Below, piece after piece: positions 12,560 through 25,390 of a stretch of 64,000 bases of DNA. Position 1 is the first letter of the stretch; every line of letters begins with the position of its first letter. The notes beneath the pieces were generated by a model. It searched no databases, was not told the origin of the DNA, and saw nothing but the letters and a program-made list of their open reading frames with translations. The DNA is taken from the NCBI GenBank assembly GCA_949126835.1, contig OX421505.1:10511283-10575282 (forward strand). Direction: 5' to 3'. Source of the stretch: Anisus vortex (lineage: Eukaryota; Mollusca; Gastropoda; Planorbidae). A program made the position numbers and the translations under genes.

Positions 12560-12748
12560 GCTATTTTATCTTATATGCCTATATTACAGACACTCCTTCT
12601 ACAAAGTAGATGATTGCGTCCTACGCTCATCCGTGGTCTAATTCTAGTATTGCATTTCGATTAGTGTTTTAAATGATGTTAAGTTACTCGTTTTCCTGGT
12701 TTGTTCAGGCAACCCATTCCACGCCCGGATGCCTTTCGGAAAGATAGA
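12560..12748 (-). mobile_element. LINE 3' end (duplicate)
   Basis: Second-copy counterpart of 1,707-1,895. It has the same I-R-A-W-N-G-L-P coding remnant on the minus strand. Confidence 0.75.
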
Positions 12749-14504
12749 GTAGGCCTACTATATGTGAACTGCTGTCCAACTACTTACATCTTAAACTCTT
12801 GCAAAACTAATAATTTATCTAACCATCAATAGTTGAAACCTAAACATGAATAAAAAATAAAAAAAGTTTGTATGAGACAAAATGAACAATTATTCTCAAG
12901 AGTCAAGCTTTAAAAAACTAACCCATAAAAACAAAGTTTGTATTATACGCCCTTTCTTTGTGAACTAAGTTTATAAAAAAATTATATTTTGATATATTAA
13001 AATAAACATAGTCTAAGTGATATCATACCTTATGAATTTCCACACTAAAAATTTGCGCACCCTTTTTTCTTTCGGGCCAAAGCCGAAAAGTTTATTTACT
13101 TCCGTCTCTTCTGATAGAGAAAGGCAGCCATGTTTTCCGTAAAATATTTTCTTCGATTCGCAAATTGGTCGAAGGTATTCGTAACTATTCCAAAGGCTAT
13201 GAAGCTGAAAATTTGATAAAATGTATTGTTATTTGGGACAAGTCTGCTGCCCAAGTTTCAGCTCGATTGGACGACGGGAAGTGGTCGAAAAATCGATGCA
13301 AAGTTTTGCAAGCAACAGGACAAGCAGACAAGTAGACAGTACGAGTCACAGAGTAGGTATATTTATTCTGTGGTACGAGTTAATAGAAAGGGAGTAAAAA
13401 GTAGCACAACACTAACACGTCAGAGGCTAGCCCTTAACCAAAGACTATAATAAGATGGACCGCATCGCATCTGTTAACTCTGGCCTACATAGCCTAACTG
13501 TCGAAAGACTTATTTTAATATATAAAAACATTCTTCCGGTAGTTCATAAATCAATGTTAAAAAAAAAATTAAGTTTTGGAGAGAAAAGGGAAAGGTTTGA
13601 TCTTCCCGCCCCCCCCCCCCCACCTTTTTTTTCCCCAACATTCCCCCTTCGTGGCTACGCCTATGTTCTGCACAGGTGATGCAGGTCAGATATGTGAATT
13701 TTGTGTTTTTGGTAGTGCAACGAATGGTAGCCTACATTCAGGTCTGTGTGTGTCGTCACACGGAACAAAGATATTGAGGACATTGCATATAACATGACCT
13801 TGACTGTGTCACTGTAACACTAGATGAGGTGAGATTATTGCATTATGTGAAACATTCTACCTGACAGACGACTTCAATACAGAGATAATGTTTATAAACA
13901 CGCGTGGGATGATTTGTGCTTTTAATGGCATCTCATTTAATCCAAGTTTTTAAGCTAAAATTTAGTGGTTAGAAATTGTTGTCAGGGCTCTTAAAATACT
14001 TATTGTTAAATAAAAAGAAATGCCTATTTTAAACCCGATTACAATATTTATTTTAAATCACTTGCCTAAATGTATTCAGTGAAAAATAATTATATTTACT
14101 TACTTCACACTCTGAATATTCAGGGCCGCAGTAAGGAAATATCACTCCTAGGTGCGGAAGCACCATTCCTCCCCTACCCTGCTCTATTAATTTGATAAGA
14201 TACCATGCGTCTTCGGCGACACTTTACTTGCATCACCCGTGGCGAGCACCTCCTTCCTTACTGAGGCGATGGTAAAAAAAAACATGAATAGGATAGTCCG
14301 ACTCTGAAAGGTAAAACAGTGACTTTGCAGGATGTCAGATCCCCCCCCCCCCCCCCCATTGACCACTGGTCCATTTACCAATGCACAAACTCAACGATCC
14401 ATTTGCTACGCCTCTGGATGGATGCTTTAGGTTTGACTTCTATTTAGTCCAATGTGGTCCAATGTGTGATACTAGGCCTACCCGTTTGCTTGCATGAATT
14501 AGAA
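12749..14504. other. No gene; C-tracts that differ from copy one
   Basis: Counterpart of 1,896-3,647. The C-runs near 13,608-13,621 (13 C) and 14,341-14,357 (17 C) are the main differences between the two duplication copies. Confidence 0.6.
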
Positions 14505-14713
14505 TAGGGGTCGGCAACCCACGGAACGCGTGCCTTACTTAGCACGCAGAGCGATTTTCAATAGCACGCTGAAGACTCCTATAAATGCAATTCAAGCACC
14601 TTATACAAAAAAGCTGAGTGCTCAGAAGCAGGATGAGTTAAAGGCGTTTGGCACTCTTAATGAGTTAGAAATCTTTATTTGGCACACTGCTATCAAAAGG
14701 TTGCCGACCCATG
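14505..14713. mobile_element. hAT-type MITE (duplicate)
   Basis: Counterpart of 3,648-3,856, with the same inverted ends and flanking AATTAGAA/ATTTAGAA. It has one G-to-T difference inside, near 14,652. Confidence 0.75.
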
Positions 14714-15259
14714 ATTTAGAAAGCGAAATGTGATTCCAAATTATTCGTTGTCTTTTGTTTTTGTAATGGAATTAACACAGTCACACACGCAAATATTATT
14801 CCTATTAGGTCATGACAATACCCGGTGCCGGAACACTAGTCAGTTTATTTAGCAAAGTTTGTGTACGCTACGTCGATGTAGAGTAAGAAAATTGGTCTCG
14901 ACGTGTAAAATGTCTCACCATCAATCACTTAGTAAAAAAAAACACTCAAACTCACAGGCACATGTTCACATAAATGCATTAGCGCATACAATCACAACAT
15001 ACAAAGAATACGCACAAAGAGACACGCTTTAGAGAAAGAGAGAGAGAACGAACAAAGGGAGAGGTAAATTCAACGACACACGCGTAGACACATAGTAATA
15101 GTCACAAGTCACATTATGTGGCAAACCTGAATGCGCTCTGAATTACACAGAAACATTTTAGACTTAGCCAAACACACATACGACACATTCACATAGACAT
15201 ACATAGAGACGCCTTTACGCATGCTGAAACGTACTCATACACGGGGAAAGGACACAAAC

Positions 15260-17601
15260 CAGACCTGCCTACCCGTACGCTTTGGGCGTATTTTCGTACG
15301 CTTTAGGATACAAAATACGGCTGTTACACCGAGCGTCTTAAAAATACGACTTCTTGAATAAAAAAATATGATTTCGCAATTTTTCATTTTATTTCTTTTC
15401 TTTTCGGTAATTAGACGATCATTAAATCGCAGTTACATAAAACCCGATGTTTTGACTGGTCGAAAATGGATAGATCTATCGTCTGTTTCAATACCTTACT
15501 TGTTACACTGCGCGGCGACCTTGACCTGATATCCTTTTCTTCCTCTCTCGCAAATATCCAAATTCGGCTGACAGCAAACCTACACCGCGTGCACGAAATC
15601 ATGAAACATAGCAGATGACGAAGAAGCTTCCGAGTCTGCTCCGAGTAAAAAAGCGAAGGTGTAGGCTATTCTGCTTGGGTGAAAGAGTTTAGAGTGCCGG
15701 CTATGGCCGGCATGCCGGCCAATTTAAGTTTTGGGAAACTATAAATGATCAACTTTTTTCTTTCATGAAATCTTAAAAGGCGAAATAAAATGCATGTGTG
15801 ATTCTATATTTATTTTTAGGTCAGGGTTACCCTAGTTTTTGCTTTCGTGGCTCGGGGTAATTGTTATAGGCCTACTCGTGCCTCCTGAGTTTTAAAAACT
15901 TTTTTTTAGCGCAATCCCGTAATGTAACTTTTTGGGACTCGGTAGTTTCATAGTCTAAAGTCTAGATCTATATAAATCTCCAAGAAGTCTACGTTTTTAT
16001 GGTCTGACACGGCAATCGGTAAATAGCCTAAGCCTACTTCACGCGAATTTGTTTTTAGGTCAATCTGTAGGCTACGTCACGCACGCTTTACTCGCGGCTT
16101 TCTTTTAAATTCTTGACGTTTTATTTTACTAACGGAGAGATTAAAACATTAAAACTCTTTTCTTTATCAGCCTACTAAACGAAAGCAACTATTTATTAAT
16201 AGACTTGATCTCGGCGTAGAACACGGAGCTCGCTGTAGGCCCTACATTGTTAGTAATACCTAACTTGTTACACGGCGCGGCGACCTTGACCTGATATCCT
16301 TTTTTCCTCTCTCGCAAATGTCCAAATTCGGCGATCAAAAGTATGGCTGACAGCAAACTTACACAGGGTGCACGAAATCATGAAGCGGATGACGAAGAAG
16401 CTTCCGAGTCTGCTCCGAGTAAAAAAGCGAAGGCGTATTCTGCTCGGAAGCAAAAGTTTGTAAATAAATATTCTATGAAATATAAGTACTTGCATGTGTC
16501 ATCCAACAGTGACACATCGGCACACTGCACTATTTGTCATATCGACTTCTCGGTGGGACACGGAGGGCTCTATGACTGTTAGAGACATGACGAATCGGAG
16601 TCGCACCAGAAACTGGCTGTTGAGAAAGAAAAGTCTATGCCTATACAAAATATTAGGTCTTTTTTTGTGAAGCCTGAGCCCGTCGCTGGGGAGGAGCAAC
16701 TTCAGCGTGATGTGACTCGTGCAGAAGCAATGATTTGCAACATCATTGTGGATAATAACTTGTCGCTGTCGTGCTCAGATGTGCTGACAATGGCTGTGGC
16801 GTCGATGTTGACTTGTTGATGCATGCAGAAGTGGCAGATGTCAAATTGCAGTAGTCAGGTTCAGCAATCTGGAATTCATCATCAACAGATTTCCTGTCCT
16901 GGTCGCCAACACCTCACTAGGCAAAGTTGCTGAGCAGTTCTGCCTATATCAATCTACTGATGTGTCAGGGTGCATCAAGGACAGAATTGATCGCACATGG
17001 TTTTCTATTGCTGAAATGAAGCATGAAGATACTGACAGCTTGATGTTTGAAGACTTGGAGAATGTGATGCTGGGGCTTCTCACCATACCACACAGCAGTG
17101 CCCACTGCGAACGTGTTTTCAGCTGTGTCAGGAAGAACCGGACACCACAGCGTTCCTTAATGTCTGACCAGACCATGGAGAGCCTTCTGGTGCTCAAGTC
17201 CCGGCCATGGGCATTTTGGAGTCTGTAAAGGCTCTTAATGATAAAGACTTAAAACTGCTGAAAGGGGCATACTACCAGAGTCTAAAGAAGAATGACCAAA
17301 CAAATAGCTGAGGTAACCAAATGGAGGAGGACAGAAAATTTAATTATTGAACACACACCAGCTGTCTATTTCATTACCATTTGAAACATATATTTATTAA
17401 AGTGTGCTTAAAAATCAAAACAGATTTTCTTTGCTTGTTTTAAACATTAAATGAAACAACTGTTTTAGTTTAATGACTATTATTTTGAATAATTGGTGCG
17501 ATAGATGACAATTATTATTGCATAGTACACTTGACCTCGGAAAAGTACACTTTAGCCTTCTCAAGAATACTCCAAGCGTTTTTCCAGGGTAGGCAGGTCT
17601 G
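15260..17601 (+). mobile_element. Degenerate hAT DNA transposon (duplicate)
   Basis: Second-copy counterpart of 4,403-6,744. It shares the same premature stop (16,580-16,582), the same repeated 5' segment and the same C-terminal dimerisation remnant. These defects therefore predate the duplication. Confidence 0.75.
16343..17228 (+). pseudogene. hAT transposase relic (duplicate)
   Basis: Counterpart of 5,486-6,371. It has a BED-like start (C-T-I-C-H-I-D-F-S), a stop in frame, and a separate-frame C-terminal I-P-H-S-S-A-H-C-E-R-V-F-S. The catalytic middle is absent. Confidence 0.7.
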
Positions 17602-18180
17602 ACAAACATACATACACTTACATTAAAGACACACACTCACAAATACATACATACACGTATATACAAACACATTCACATACACAAACATAAAAAACTATGA
17701 AAAAAAAACCTCACAGACACACACACGAAAACATATACAAGAAAACTTTATAAAAAAAAACACACATTATCTGCTTCAGAAACGTGTTCTATTTATTTAA
17801 CCCGCTGTCTAGGAATTCTCTATTATGACTGGCCTTTCTTTCCCTCGACGGGAAGCTCAAATTTTGACGCTGATAGAGAACAAGAAAACAAAATGGTATT
17901 GTTTAAATAGAAATATATAGCTATACGCCAACTGCCAACTGACGTAGACTATATTATTTTCTTCTTTTTTGTCAAATAATATTTTTAAGTTATTTGCTAT
18001 TCCCTCCACCCAATTTCAGCTCACAGGGGGAGAGAAGTCTTATCTGAAAACTGTTTTTCATTTTCGGGAATTTCCATTGGGTTCATGAGGTCAAAGTGTA
18101 TAGGCCAACTCTTCTTTTGTTTGTTTTCACTTTAAAGTTTAAATGATTGTATTACTGTTTATACAAATTAAGAACGAAAG

Positions 18181-18470
18181 ATACATTGATAGATAGATGA
18201 ATGGATAGATAGATTGTCAGATAGATAGGCCTAAATAGATAGATAAAAAGATTTTTTTTTAATAGATAGATAAATGAATGAATAAATCGATAGATAGGCC
18301 TATATTATAGGGGTTTGATAAATAGATAGATCAATAAATGGATAGACAAATGGATAAATAAATAGAAAGATTAATAGTTAAATATACAGATAAAGAGATT
18401 GATAGAAAAATAGATAAATGTATAAATAGATAGACAGACCGATAGATATATTGAGGGATAGATAGAATGT
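18181..18470. repeat. Degenerate GATA/GATT microsatellite
   Basis: Imperfect GATA, AATA and GATT tetramers run for nearly 300 bp. Duplication homology ends inside this tract at about 18,239. Confidence 0.85.
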
Positions 18471-19432
18471 TTGTTTCGCTTCTCTAAATTGAGCGCCAGA
18501 TTAATATCCCACAGGTGCAGGCTGGTAGAGGAATTGGCACCCATGGACAACATCACTCATCAGAACCAATAATTGGAAGGAAGTTGGAGGTCAAGGGTGT
18601 AAGGGAAGAGCTGGGGGGGGGGGAAGAATCGGGGGTTAAAAGTTCACGTCGTTTCGTCAACGGAACCTCCAAGCAGCCCTACGGTACCTTATCAAGACGC
18701 CACCTCATTAGCAAACTCTGCAGGTCCATCATTTCTCTCTTATTAAAAGGAAAAAACAACAAAACTGACTGCCTTCAATCATTGCACCCCATACAGCCCC
18801 TCCCCCTGAATCATTACTCCCTTAACCGGGTTACACCCCCACACACACACACTACACCACTACCACGGAACATCTTATCCATCTGATCAGACAGCGCCCC
18901 CCCCCCCCCACCCCCTTAGTCCTCTATACACTGGCAAACAACAAGGCATTAGTGCTACGTCAATGCCAGCCTGACCTGCGTGGCCAGAACAAGTAGAGGC
19001 TGTAACGGTACGGTACTTGCAGCTCCAGCAGTTTCTTTTTTTTTTCTTTCTAGAGTCCATTCTGTCCACTCCACAGATCGTTAAGCTGTCCAGTCAGACG
19101 GTTTACCGCCCCCTCCCTCCAACCCACCCCCTCCCACCCATGTGAGCGTCTGCCTGTGTCGGTTTGGTTTTGTGACCACTCCGTGTAAATTTCCAGTATA
19201 CTATGTAAGTATACATACACACAAACACACACTTATATATTAATATACATATATATAATATATAAAGTATATATATTATTACACAATGCAAAATCAGCCT
19301 ACGGTCCAATTGTCTAATTCTCAATCTTTTTATTTTCTTTACAACAAACAATACCAGTCCAATATGGGGCCAATATTTTGCTAATATTAGGCCACAAAAA
19401 CTGTATTGTTAAGGATATTATAATAAAGGGAC
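18471..19432. other. No convincing gene
   Basis: A 123-residue plus frame (18,515-18,886) crosses G-runs and a CACACA tract and has no recognisable domain. A C-run is at about 18,895-18,909 and a TA-rich run at about 19,237-19,275. I see nothing functional. Confidence 0.5.
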
Positions 19433-19600
19433 ATCCTGCGCGCTCGGTTGGCGTACTGAAGGTCCCGGGTTCGAATCCTGATGAAGGCTAGGATTTGTTT
19501 CACAGGTCTGGAGGATGTCCTAGCTCTGATGGGTGCCTGAGAATAGTTAGGACAAAGTAAATGTGGCTGGTTTAAAACCACTAGGACCTTATCAAGTACT
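19433..19600 (+). mobile_element. tRNA-derived SINE, family 2
   Basis: It contains a tRNA-like B-box GGTTCGAATCC (near 19,468) preceded by GTTGGCGTACTGAAGGTCCC. The body AAGGCTAGGATTTGTTT follows, and then a segment like GGTGCCTGAGAATAGTTAGG. The same head and body recur at 39,323-39,605 and 63,833-64,000, and reversed at 27,130-27,450. It is a Pol III-type promoter relic, not a tRNA gene. Confidence 0.65.
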
Positions 19601-19712
19601 GGGACCTAGTCAAACCACTGATGGGATATAGTCAAACCTCTGAGACCTTATCGAACCACTGGGACCTATTCAAATCAGAACCTAGCCAAACCACTGATCC
19701 TTGTTAAACCAT
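19575..19712. repeat. Degenerate ~20-bp tandem repeat
   Basis: About seven imperfect repeats of a motif like ACCACTGGGACCTAGTCAA follow the SINE. There is no coding content. Confidence 0.55.
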
Positions 19713-20404
19713 TGTAGGCTAAAGTTTGGGCCAAAGTAGGAAGAACAACATTGTTTTGAACTGGTCAGGGAGGGTTTACAAATTTGACCCCCCGTTAAAA
19801 AATAAATAATAAATCGCCTTCTACCAATTCTCCCACGTCTTATCCTTTCACTACTCTGGCATCCACTATAAGGAGCATCCTATAGACCTACAGGCCTAGG
19901 GCCGCAAAACAAAAAAAAAAGAAAAAAAAAGTAAATCAATGGCTCTTAACAAAAGACCATTGTATTGTCCATGTGACTTCCAACACGGCTAAGACCTCCC
20001 ACGAAGAGCCACTGGCCAGATCTGTGTAGAAAGTAATTTGACCCTTTCACAACTATAAGGTCTCTTCTCAGATACAAAAATTGTAGGCCTACATTCGTTT
20101 TTCACACTGAGCGCTAAAACGAAGGCTACTTTTTTTTGGTAGTTTTATTTGTCAATTTCATTTTTTTTAGAGAAGATACGTGTGGATTTTTGTGTCTTTT
20201 ATTTGTTTTTGTTTCGGTTGCTGTTACATTCTGTCTATCCATCTTTCTCCAGTTTTGCATTTACTCCCTCGCTCTATGTTTCCTTTTACTATTCGCTCTA
20301 TCCTACTATTTATTTTCTGTATCCATTGTTTTTTCTCTCTCTCATTCTGTGTTGCTTATCTTAATTGATTTAATAGCCTACTTTCTATGTTCTATTTCTA
20401 TCTA
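19713..20404. other. No gene seen
   Basis: Low-complexity hydrophobic frames at 20,136-20,408 arise from a TTT/CTT-rich strand. They lie in three overlapping frames at once, as expected for composition bias rather than a gene. Confidence 0.55.
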
Positions 20405-20433
20405 TTAAAGTATTTTTATCTATCTATCATCTG

Positions 20434-20464
<31 letters not shown>

Positions 20465-20640
20465 ATCTATCTATCTATCTACATACCTGTATATCTATCT
20501 ATCTACCTACCTGTCTATCTTTCTATCTATCTATCTATCTAGGTTATCTATCAATCAACATTATAAGCTCTGGCTATCATTTAATACTAATTAATAATCT
20601 ATCTATCTATGTATCAATAATCTATTTATCAATCTGCCAT
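20405..20640. repeat. (TATC)n microsatellite
   Basis: Long, slightly interrupted TATC/TACC tetranucleotide array. Confidence 0.9.
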
Positions 20641-20906
20641 TCTTGTAGCCTGCGTCTTTAAGGTCTATCGCTCATTCCTAGATATCACAACAGCCATTGT
20701 GTTTCAGTCATTCGAACATGACGTATGACTTCATTGAGTAGATCACCGTAAGTTCTTATGTCACCCTCTCCCTGCCCTTTACATCACCAACTTGTTACGG
20801 CCCCTTTCATTATCTGCCCCTTCCTTATTTTGTATTCAGCCCCCCTCCCCCCTTTTTTTTCTCTCTCCCCATCTCTATCTCTCTCAATACAAATGTAACC
20901 ACGTGA

Positions 20907-20983
20907 GTCAATTTGACCACGGATGATCGTAGGACGCAATAATCTTCTTTATAGAAGAAGCGTCTATAATATATAAGATAAAT
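20907..20983 (+). mobile_element. Short LINE 3'-tail fragment
   Basis: It contains GACCACGGATGATCGTAGGACGC and then AATAATCTTCTTTATAGAAG, ending near TATATAAGATAA. It is the 3' UTR of the LINE family described at 9,666, in plus orientation. Confidence 0.7.
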
Positions 20984-21840
20984 TTGAGGTAAATACAAGA
21001 GAAATAGCATTGAAAGCAGTTTAATGCGAGTCCACTTACCTGTATAATACACAAAGTCAATATTTGATAAACAACACCATTATAACCTACTGTATATAGA
21101 ACATGTACATCCAAAACACTCTAGAGCACTACATTAGGCGTTTAGTAAACAAATGAAGACATTTTCACTCAATCCTAAAAGAACGATCAACAGTGAAACC
21201 TGGCCCCCATGAACAGCACTGTTCCGTATTTTAGGAGAAAAAATTGGGGTGGGGGTGGGGAGGAAGCTTTCTTTTTTCCGCTACCCCCTTTTCACCAACC
21301 TCCCCCAAATAACAAGCTCTCATCCCTCTCGCCCCACCCACCACATACACACACTCAAACCACAAGAGCAGATAATCAAATCCAGACGCAGCATCTTTAA
21401 CTCCTCTTTCTTCATCTGCGAATTCACCGACAGTTGGGGGTTTAAGGTTTTAAGGGGGAGGGAATTCTAAGCAGACGTTGAAAAGTAGGCCTACATCTGT
21501 AATAATTATGGCAAAGGATTTATCTACACATTTTTGTTCATTGAATTGCGTCCCTTTCTGTTGTTCTCTATTTATTTTATGTACATGGTTGTCTTTTCTT
21601 CTTTAACAATTTTTTGAATGCGGTTTCGATTAATATGTCCCATTTTTTAAAACTTAGCTTAATTTCTGTCTGTATCTTTTTACCCTTTTATTCTTTTTCT
21701 CTTATATATATATATATATATAAACGTACTTATAATAAATAAAGAGTTTTCTTTTCTTCTTTTTTATGGCACCCACTATAATTGGCGAGGAATTCCTCGA
21801 ACGCTTACTGAGTGGAAGATTGTGCAGGAGACAGTGAAAA
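20984..21840. other. No gene; short TA run
   Basis: A (TA)n run is at about 21,705-21,722. Proline-rich frames at 21,209-21,470 come from C-rich simple sequence. Confidence 0.5.
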
Positions 21841-22030
21841 GATAGAAAGAGAGAGAGAGAGAGAAAGAAAGAGTGAATCAAAGAAAGAGAGAAAAAGAAA
21901 GAGAGTGAGAATGAGAGAGTGAGAGAGATTAAGTAAAAGAGAGTGTCAGAAAGAGAGAAGAGATAGAGGGACAGAAAGCGATAAAATGTGAGAGAGAGAG
22001 TGCGAGAGATACAGAGAGAGAAAAAGAGAG
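21841..22030. repeat. (GA)n purine tract
   Basis: About 190 bp of GAGA/GAAA-rich, strongly strand-asymmetric purine sequence. Confidence 0.85.
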
Positions 22031-22252
22031 AAACACAGACGTGGGCGCTAAAAAAAATGTTTCTCGGTGTGGCTGGGATATGGGTTTCTCTTCCCTGGGC
22101 TCGCTCAGAGCACCATCAGTAACCAAACATTTGCACGTGGTCATGTCTTATCTGTTGTCTTCCTTTGTATCATTCACACACACGTGATTATTTATAAGCT
22201 TATTGACCAATCATAATAATATGAAATTATTTCAAGTTGAATCAGGATATTT

Positions 22253-22490
22253 CGTGATCATTTTGGCAACAATCAAGCGGCGCAAGCTGACATTGTTCGG
22301 TCATGTGTTGCGGTATAATAACCTGCCCCCAAAAAAAAAAAAACTAAAATCCTCCAAGGCACTGTAGCAGGCAGACGTCGGAAAGGCCGACAGTGAAAAT
22401 GCTGGTAGGTCAGGGCTGCAATAGGACTGGACTATAGACAGCCGCTCAAGCTAGGCAAACCAATGGAGAAAGATGACTGCTGAGGTGTCC
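22253..22490 (+). pseudogene. LINE ORF2 C-terminal fragment
   Basis: The plus strand reads I-K-R-R-K-L-T-L-F-G-H-V-L-R, then an A-tract that breaks the frame, then G-R-S-G-L-Q. The R-R-K-L-x-x-F-G-H-x-x-R signature is common near the C-terminus of non-LTR retrotransposon polyproteins. It is a decayed fragment with no RT domain. Confidence 0.5.
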
Positions 22491-25200
22491 ATTCACTCCC
22501 CCCTCCCCCCAACAGTCAAGGGATGGTTGACAATGACTTCGTGATTGAGCTTTCCCCCCCCCCCCCTTTTTTTTTCCCAAACGGTCAGATTAAAAAAAAA
22601 AGATTATAGGTCTATATTCTAATTCTAGTGCATTATTATGTTAATATTAAATCTAGCTTTCTTTTTTACATTACACCTCTTTAGAACTATTCTCTCTTGC
22701 CGGGGTTGTAGTCTGCATCTGCCCTCCCCCCCACTCACCTCTCCCCACAGACACATTTTATTCATCTTCCCCGATTTAGACATAGGATTTCTACTAATAT
22801 TAAATAAAAATATAATTAGAAATTAAAAAAAAAATTTATGTACAATAATAATTAATTTATTTATATAAACATAATGTATAAGTAAGCTCAGAGCGTATTT
22901 GGCATTGACCAACAAAAACATATGTAGACCTACAGTGTAGATCAATATACAGAAAACATTTTTGTTGTTGTGTAAAAAAGATTTATTCTCCAGTAATATA
23001 ATATATATAATATATATAATAATAAAATATAAATGTGCAAAAAATATTTTTTTTACATGAGTCAAAAATTTAGGCCTACTCTTTCTATTTAATTTCTTTT
23101 TACTTAATAAAAAGTTTATTGAAATACATCATAAACATAAATATTAAAAGTACTTTTTTCTTTAAAACAATTATTTTTTTGATTCAATTAAACATAGAAT
23201 TCATAAAGTACATTTTAATTATTTCTATTCACTAACCGCTTCATTTATGAAATTCATGACCTAACTCAAACTAAAAATGCAAAGTACTTAGGAATAACAA
23301 AAAATGATAAGTTATCTTGGAACCCTCGATCATATTGATGAAGTAATAAAAAATGATCTTCACAAAAGAAACTTTTACAAATGAAGTAAGAACATAAAAC
23401 TAAAATGCTACCTCACATTAGTTAAACATATACTAGAATATGCATCTTCTGAGTTGGACCCATCAACTAAAGGCAACATTTAACATTTAAAACACTAATA
23501 AAAATGTAACACTAGACTCAGACCATGGATGAGCATAGGACGCAATATAATCCTCTTTATAGAAGGAGCATCTGTAATATATACAACAAAAAATACTGCT
23601 AAAGAACACTTTTTGATAACAATAAAAACAGAAGGAAAAATATGTTGCTTTTTTTTAATGCTTTTTTGATTGTAAGAACATTTTTGTTTTATTTTAGAAA
23701 AGGAAGGAGTATAGCACCTGTTGGCAGCAAAATTTGGGTTTATAAAGGTAAAAATCTGCATCTGGTCATTGAAGCATTGGTAAGGAAAAATACAAATTAA
23801 AATTGAGAAGTGGCCTACTGCTAAAACATTTCTCCTAAACTCCAAGGTAAAAAAAAATAATAGAACAATCGGCATAAACCGAAGACATGAAATGTTCTCA
23901 CTAATGCATTAGATCTCTGTCCAATGTGCAAATTAATAGATAAAGAATACACAAATTGCTTATTAAATACAAAAGTTGCAGCTTAATTCCTCCCCCATCC
24001 TTGGTAAGAATAGAAAAGGAGATATTTGAAAAACAAAAGTTGTTTCTAAGGCCAGTGTAATACTGTTAAAACCGCACAGCTTCTCCAAGTCTTGTCACAG
24101 TATTGAAATTTTATTTAAAAAAAAAAAAGATATATATTATTCACTTCTCCATATTAACAAAAAGATGTTGTTCTCTATTGTACTGTAATGAGCTGATTCT
24201 AATTTCTAATAAATAAATAATAATATACACACCACTGATATCCATAAACATAGTCATAGATGAGTAATCAATTCTTTGTGGCTCCAATGACAAACTAACA
24301 GTAAAAGGAACCACAAAAAAAAAAAATATCACGGTTTCAGAATTAAACCAATGCCAGCAAATTTTACAGTTAAACATAATAAAGAAAATAAAAAGTACTT
24401 TTCATAATGCTGGATCACTAGAAATTACTTAAAATTTCATATATTAATATTTCTTCTGTAAATAACATAAATCAATTTAAAGGCTTAAAATTTAAAGTAA
24501 ATAAAAAAAAGTATAAATGAATTAAAATAATTAAGGCATAGAAAAGTTACAATGAGACACATTCTGGTGAATTATTTATTAATACATGTATAGATCTATG
24601 CAGTTTTGGGTCGCACGCTAATAATTTTAAACTGTTAAAATGGCAATACTGAAAAATAAAAATGCATTGCAACTTTATGTGAATTTTTAAAAAGCAAAAG
24701 TATTAAGATGACCTCCTAGTAACATATTTTATACTAGAACAATGAAACAATTTGCTAGGACTATTTATAACTTAATATATTGTTTAACTGCCATGTTAGT
24801 GGTTCCCTGATATGAATATTGTCAGCTAAAAATGAAGAGGAAATGAAGTCTTTTTGTGATGCTTATAAAAAAAATAATTTTTGGTAAATATACTGAGAAA
24901 CTATGCATCAAATGCAAAATATACATTTTGTAAAAATATGAATAGTTGAAACAAATGTAAACTAATAATTATAATTGTATAATTTAAAAATGTTATCTCT
25001 AAATAATAAAATTCATCAATTGAGCAAAAAATTCATGAGCCCAAAAAGTAACAAAAAAAAGTTGAAAAATAAAAAATGTAACATTTTGATATACCATGAA
25101 TAAAATAATTTTTTTTATTCATAAAAGTTGTACAAAAATTAAAATGCCACAAGTACATATAAATAGAAAAATATAACAAATGCTGTGTCACTATAGGGTC
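22491..25200. other. AT-rich sequence without a gene
   Basis: Very AT-rich. It contains a LINE tail at 23,506-23,590 and many A- or T-runs. No exon-like open frame with splice sites was recognised, although a scattered intron of a distant gene cannot be excluded. Confidence 0.5.
23506..23590 (+). mobile_element. Short LINE 3'-tail fragment
   Basis: ACTAGACTCAGACCATGGAT followed by GAGCATAGGACGCAATATAA and AGAAGGAGCATCTGTAATAT matches the 3' UTR of the LINE at 9,666. Confidence 0.7.
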
Positions 25201-25390
25201 ACTATAGTGAAGCCGGCTGGTCCAGCGGTTAGTTCACCGGACTGTCAACCGAAAAACCAACTGACAGGTCGCGGGTTCTATCCCTGCCACCGACGGATCC
25301 CTGTCGCCCTGCATGAGTTTTGGGCCTAGTGGACGTAATAATCTTCTACCTAGAAGGAATGTCTGTAAACTTATAAAATTTTCAAAAATA
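25201..25390 (+). mobile_element. tRNA-derived SINE, family 1, with LINE-like tail
   Basis: The tRNA-like head has an A-box-like GCTGGTCCAGCGGTTAG and a B-box-like CGGGTTCTATCCC. The 3' part GTGGACGTAATAATCTTCT then AGAAGGAATGTCTGTAAACT closely resembles the 3' tail of the LINE seen at 9,666 and elsewhere. Relatives are at 38,175-38,345 (plus) and 38,838-38,950 (minus). This is the expected structure of a SINE mobilised by a partner LINE. Confidence 0.7.

Larger units (their letters stand above)
7383..18239. repeat. 10.85-kb tandem duplication, second copy
   Basis: The second copy of the direct repeat. Positions 10,854-18,239 align to 1-7,382. The part 7,383-10,853 has no counterpart inside the window, and its partner is predicted to lie upstream of position 1. 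Homology ends at about 18,239, where a long GATA-type microsatellite continues. Both visible breakpoints therefore fall in GATA repeats, which suggests slippage or unequal exchange between microsatellites. No host gene lies in the unit. Confidence 0.85.

Noticed and set aside
18515..18886. 123-residue plus-strand gene
   Set aside because: It crosses G-runs and a CA repeat with no recognisable domain. I found no splice or promoter support.
20136..20408. Hydrophobic multi-frame ORF resembling a membrane protein
   Set aside because: Three overlapping frames are open at once in a T-rich stretch beside a TATC microsatellite, which is a composition effect.
25201..25300. Functional tRNA gene
   Set aside because: A- and B-box-like motifs are present, but no intact cloverleaf is evident and the sequence continues into a repeat tail shared with other copies. 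It is a SINE.
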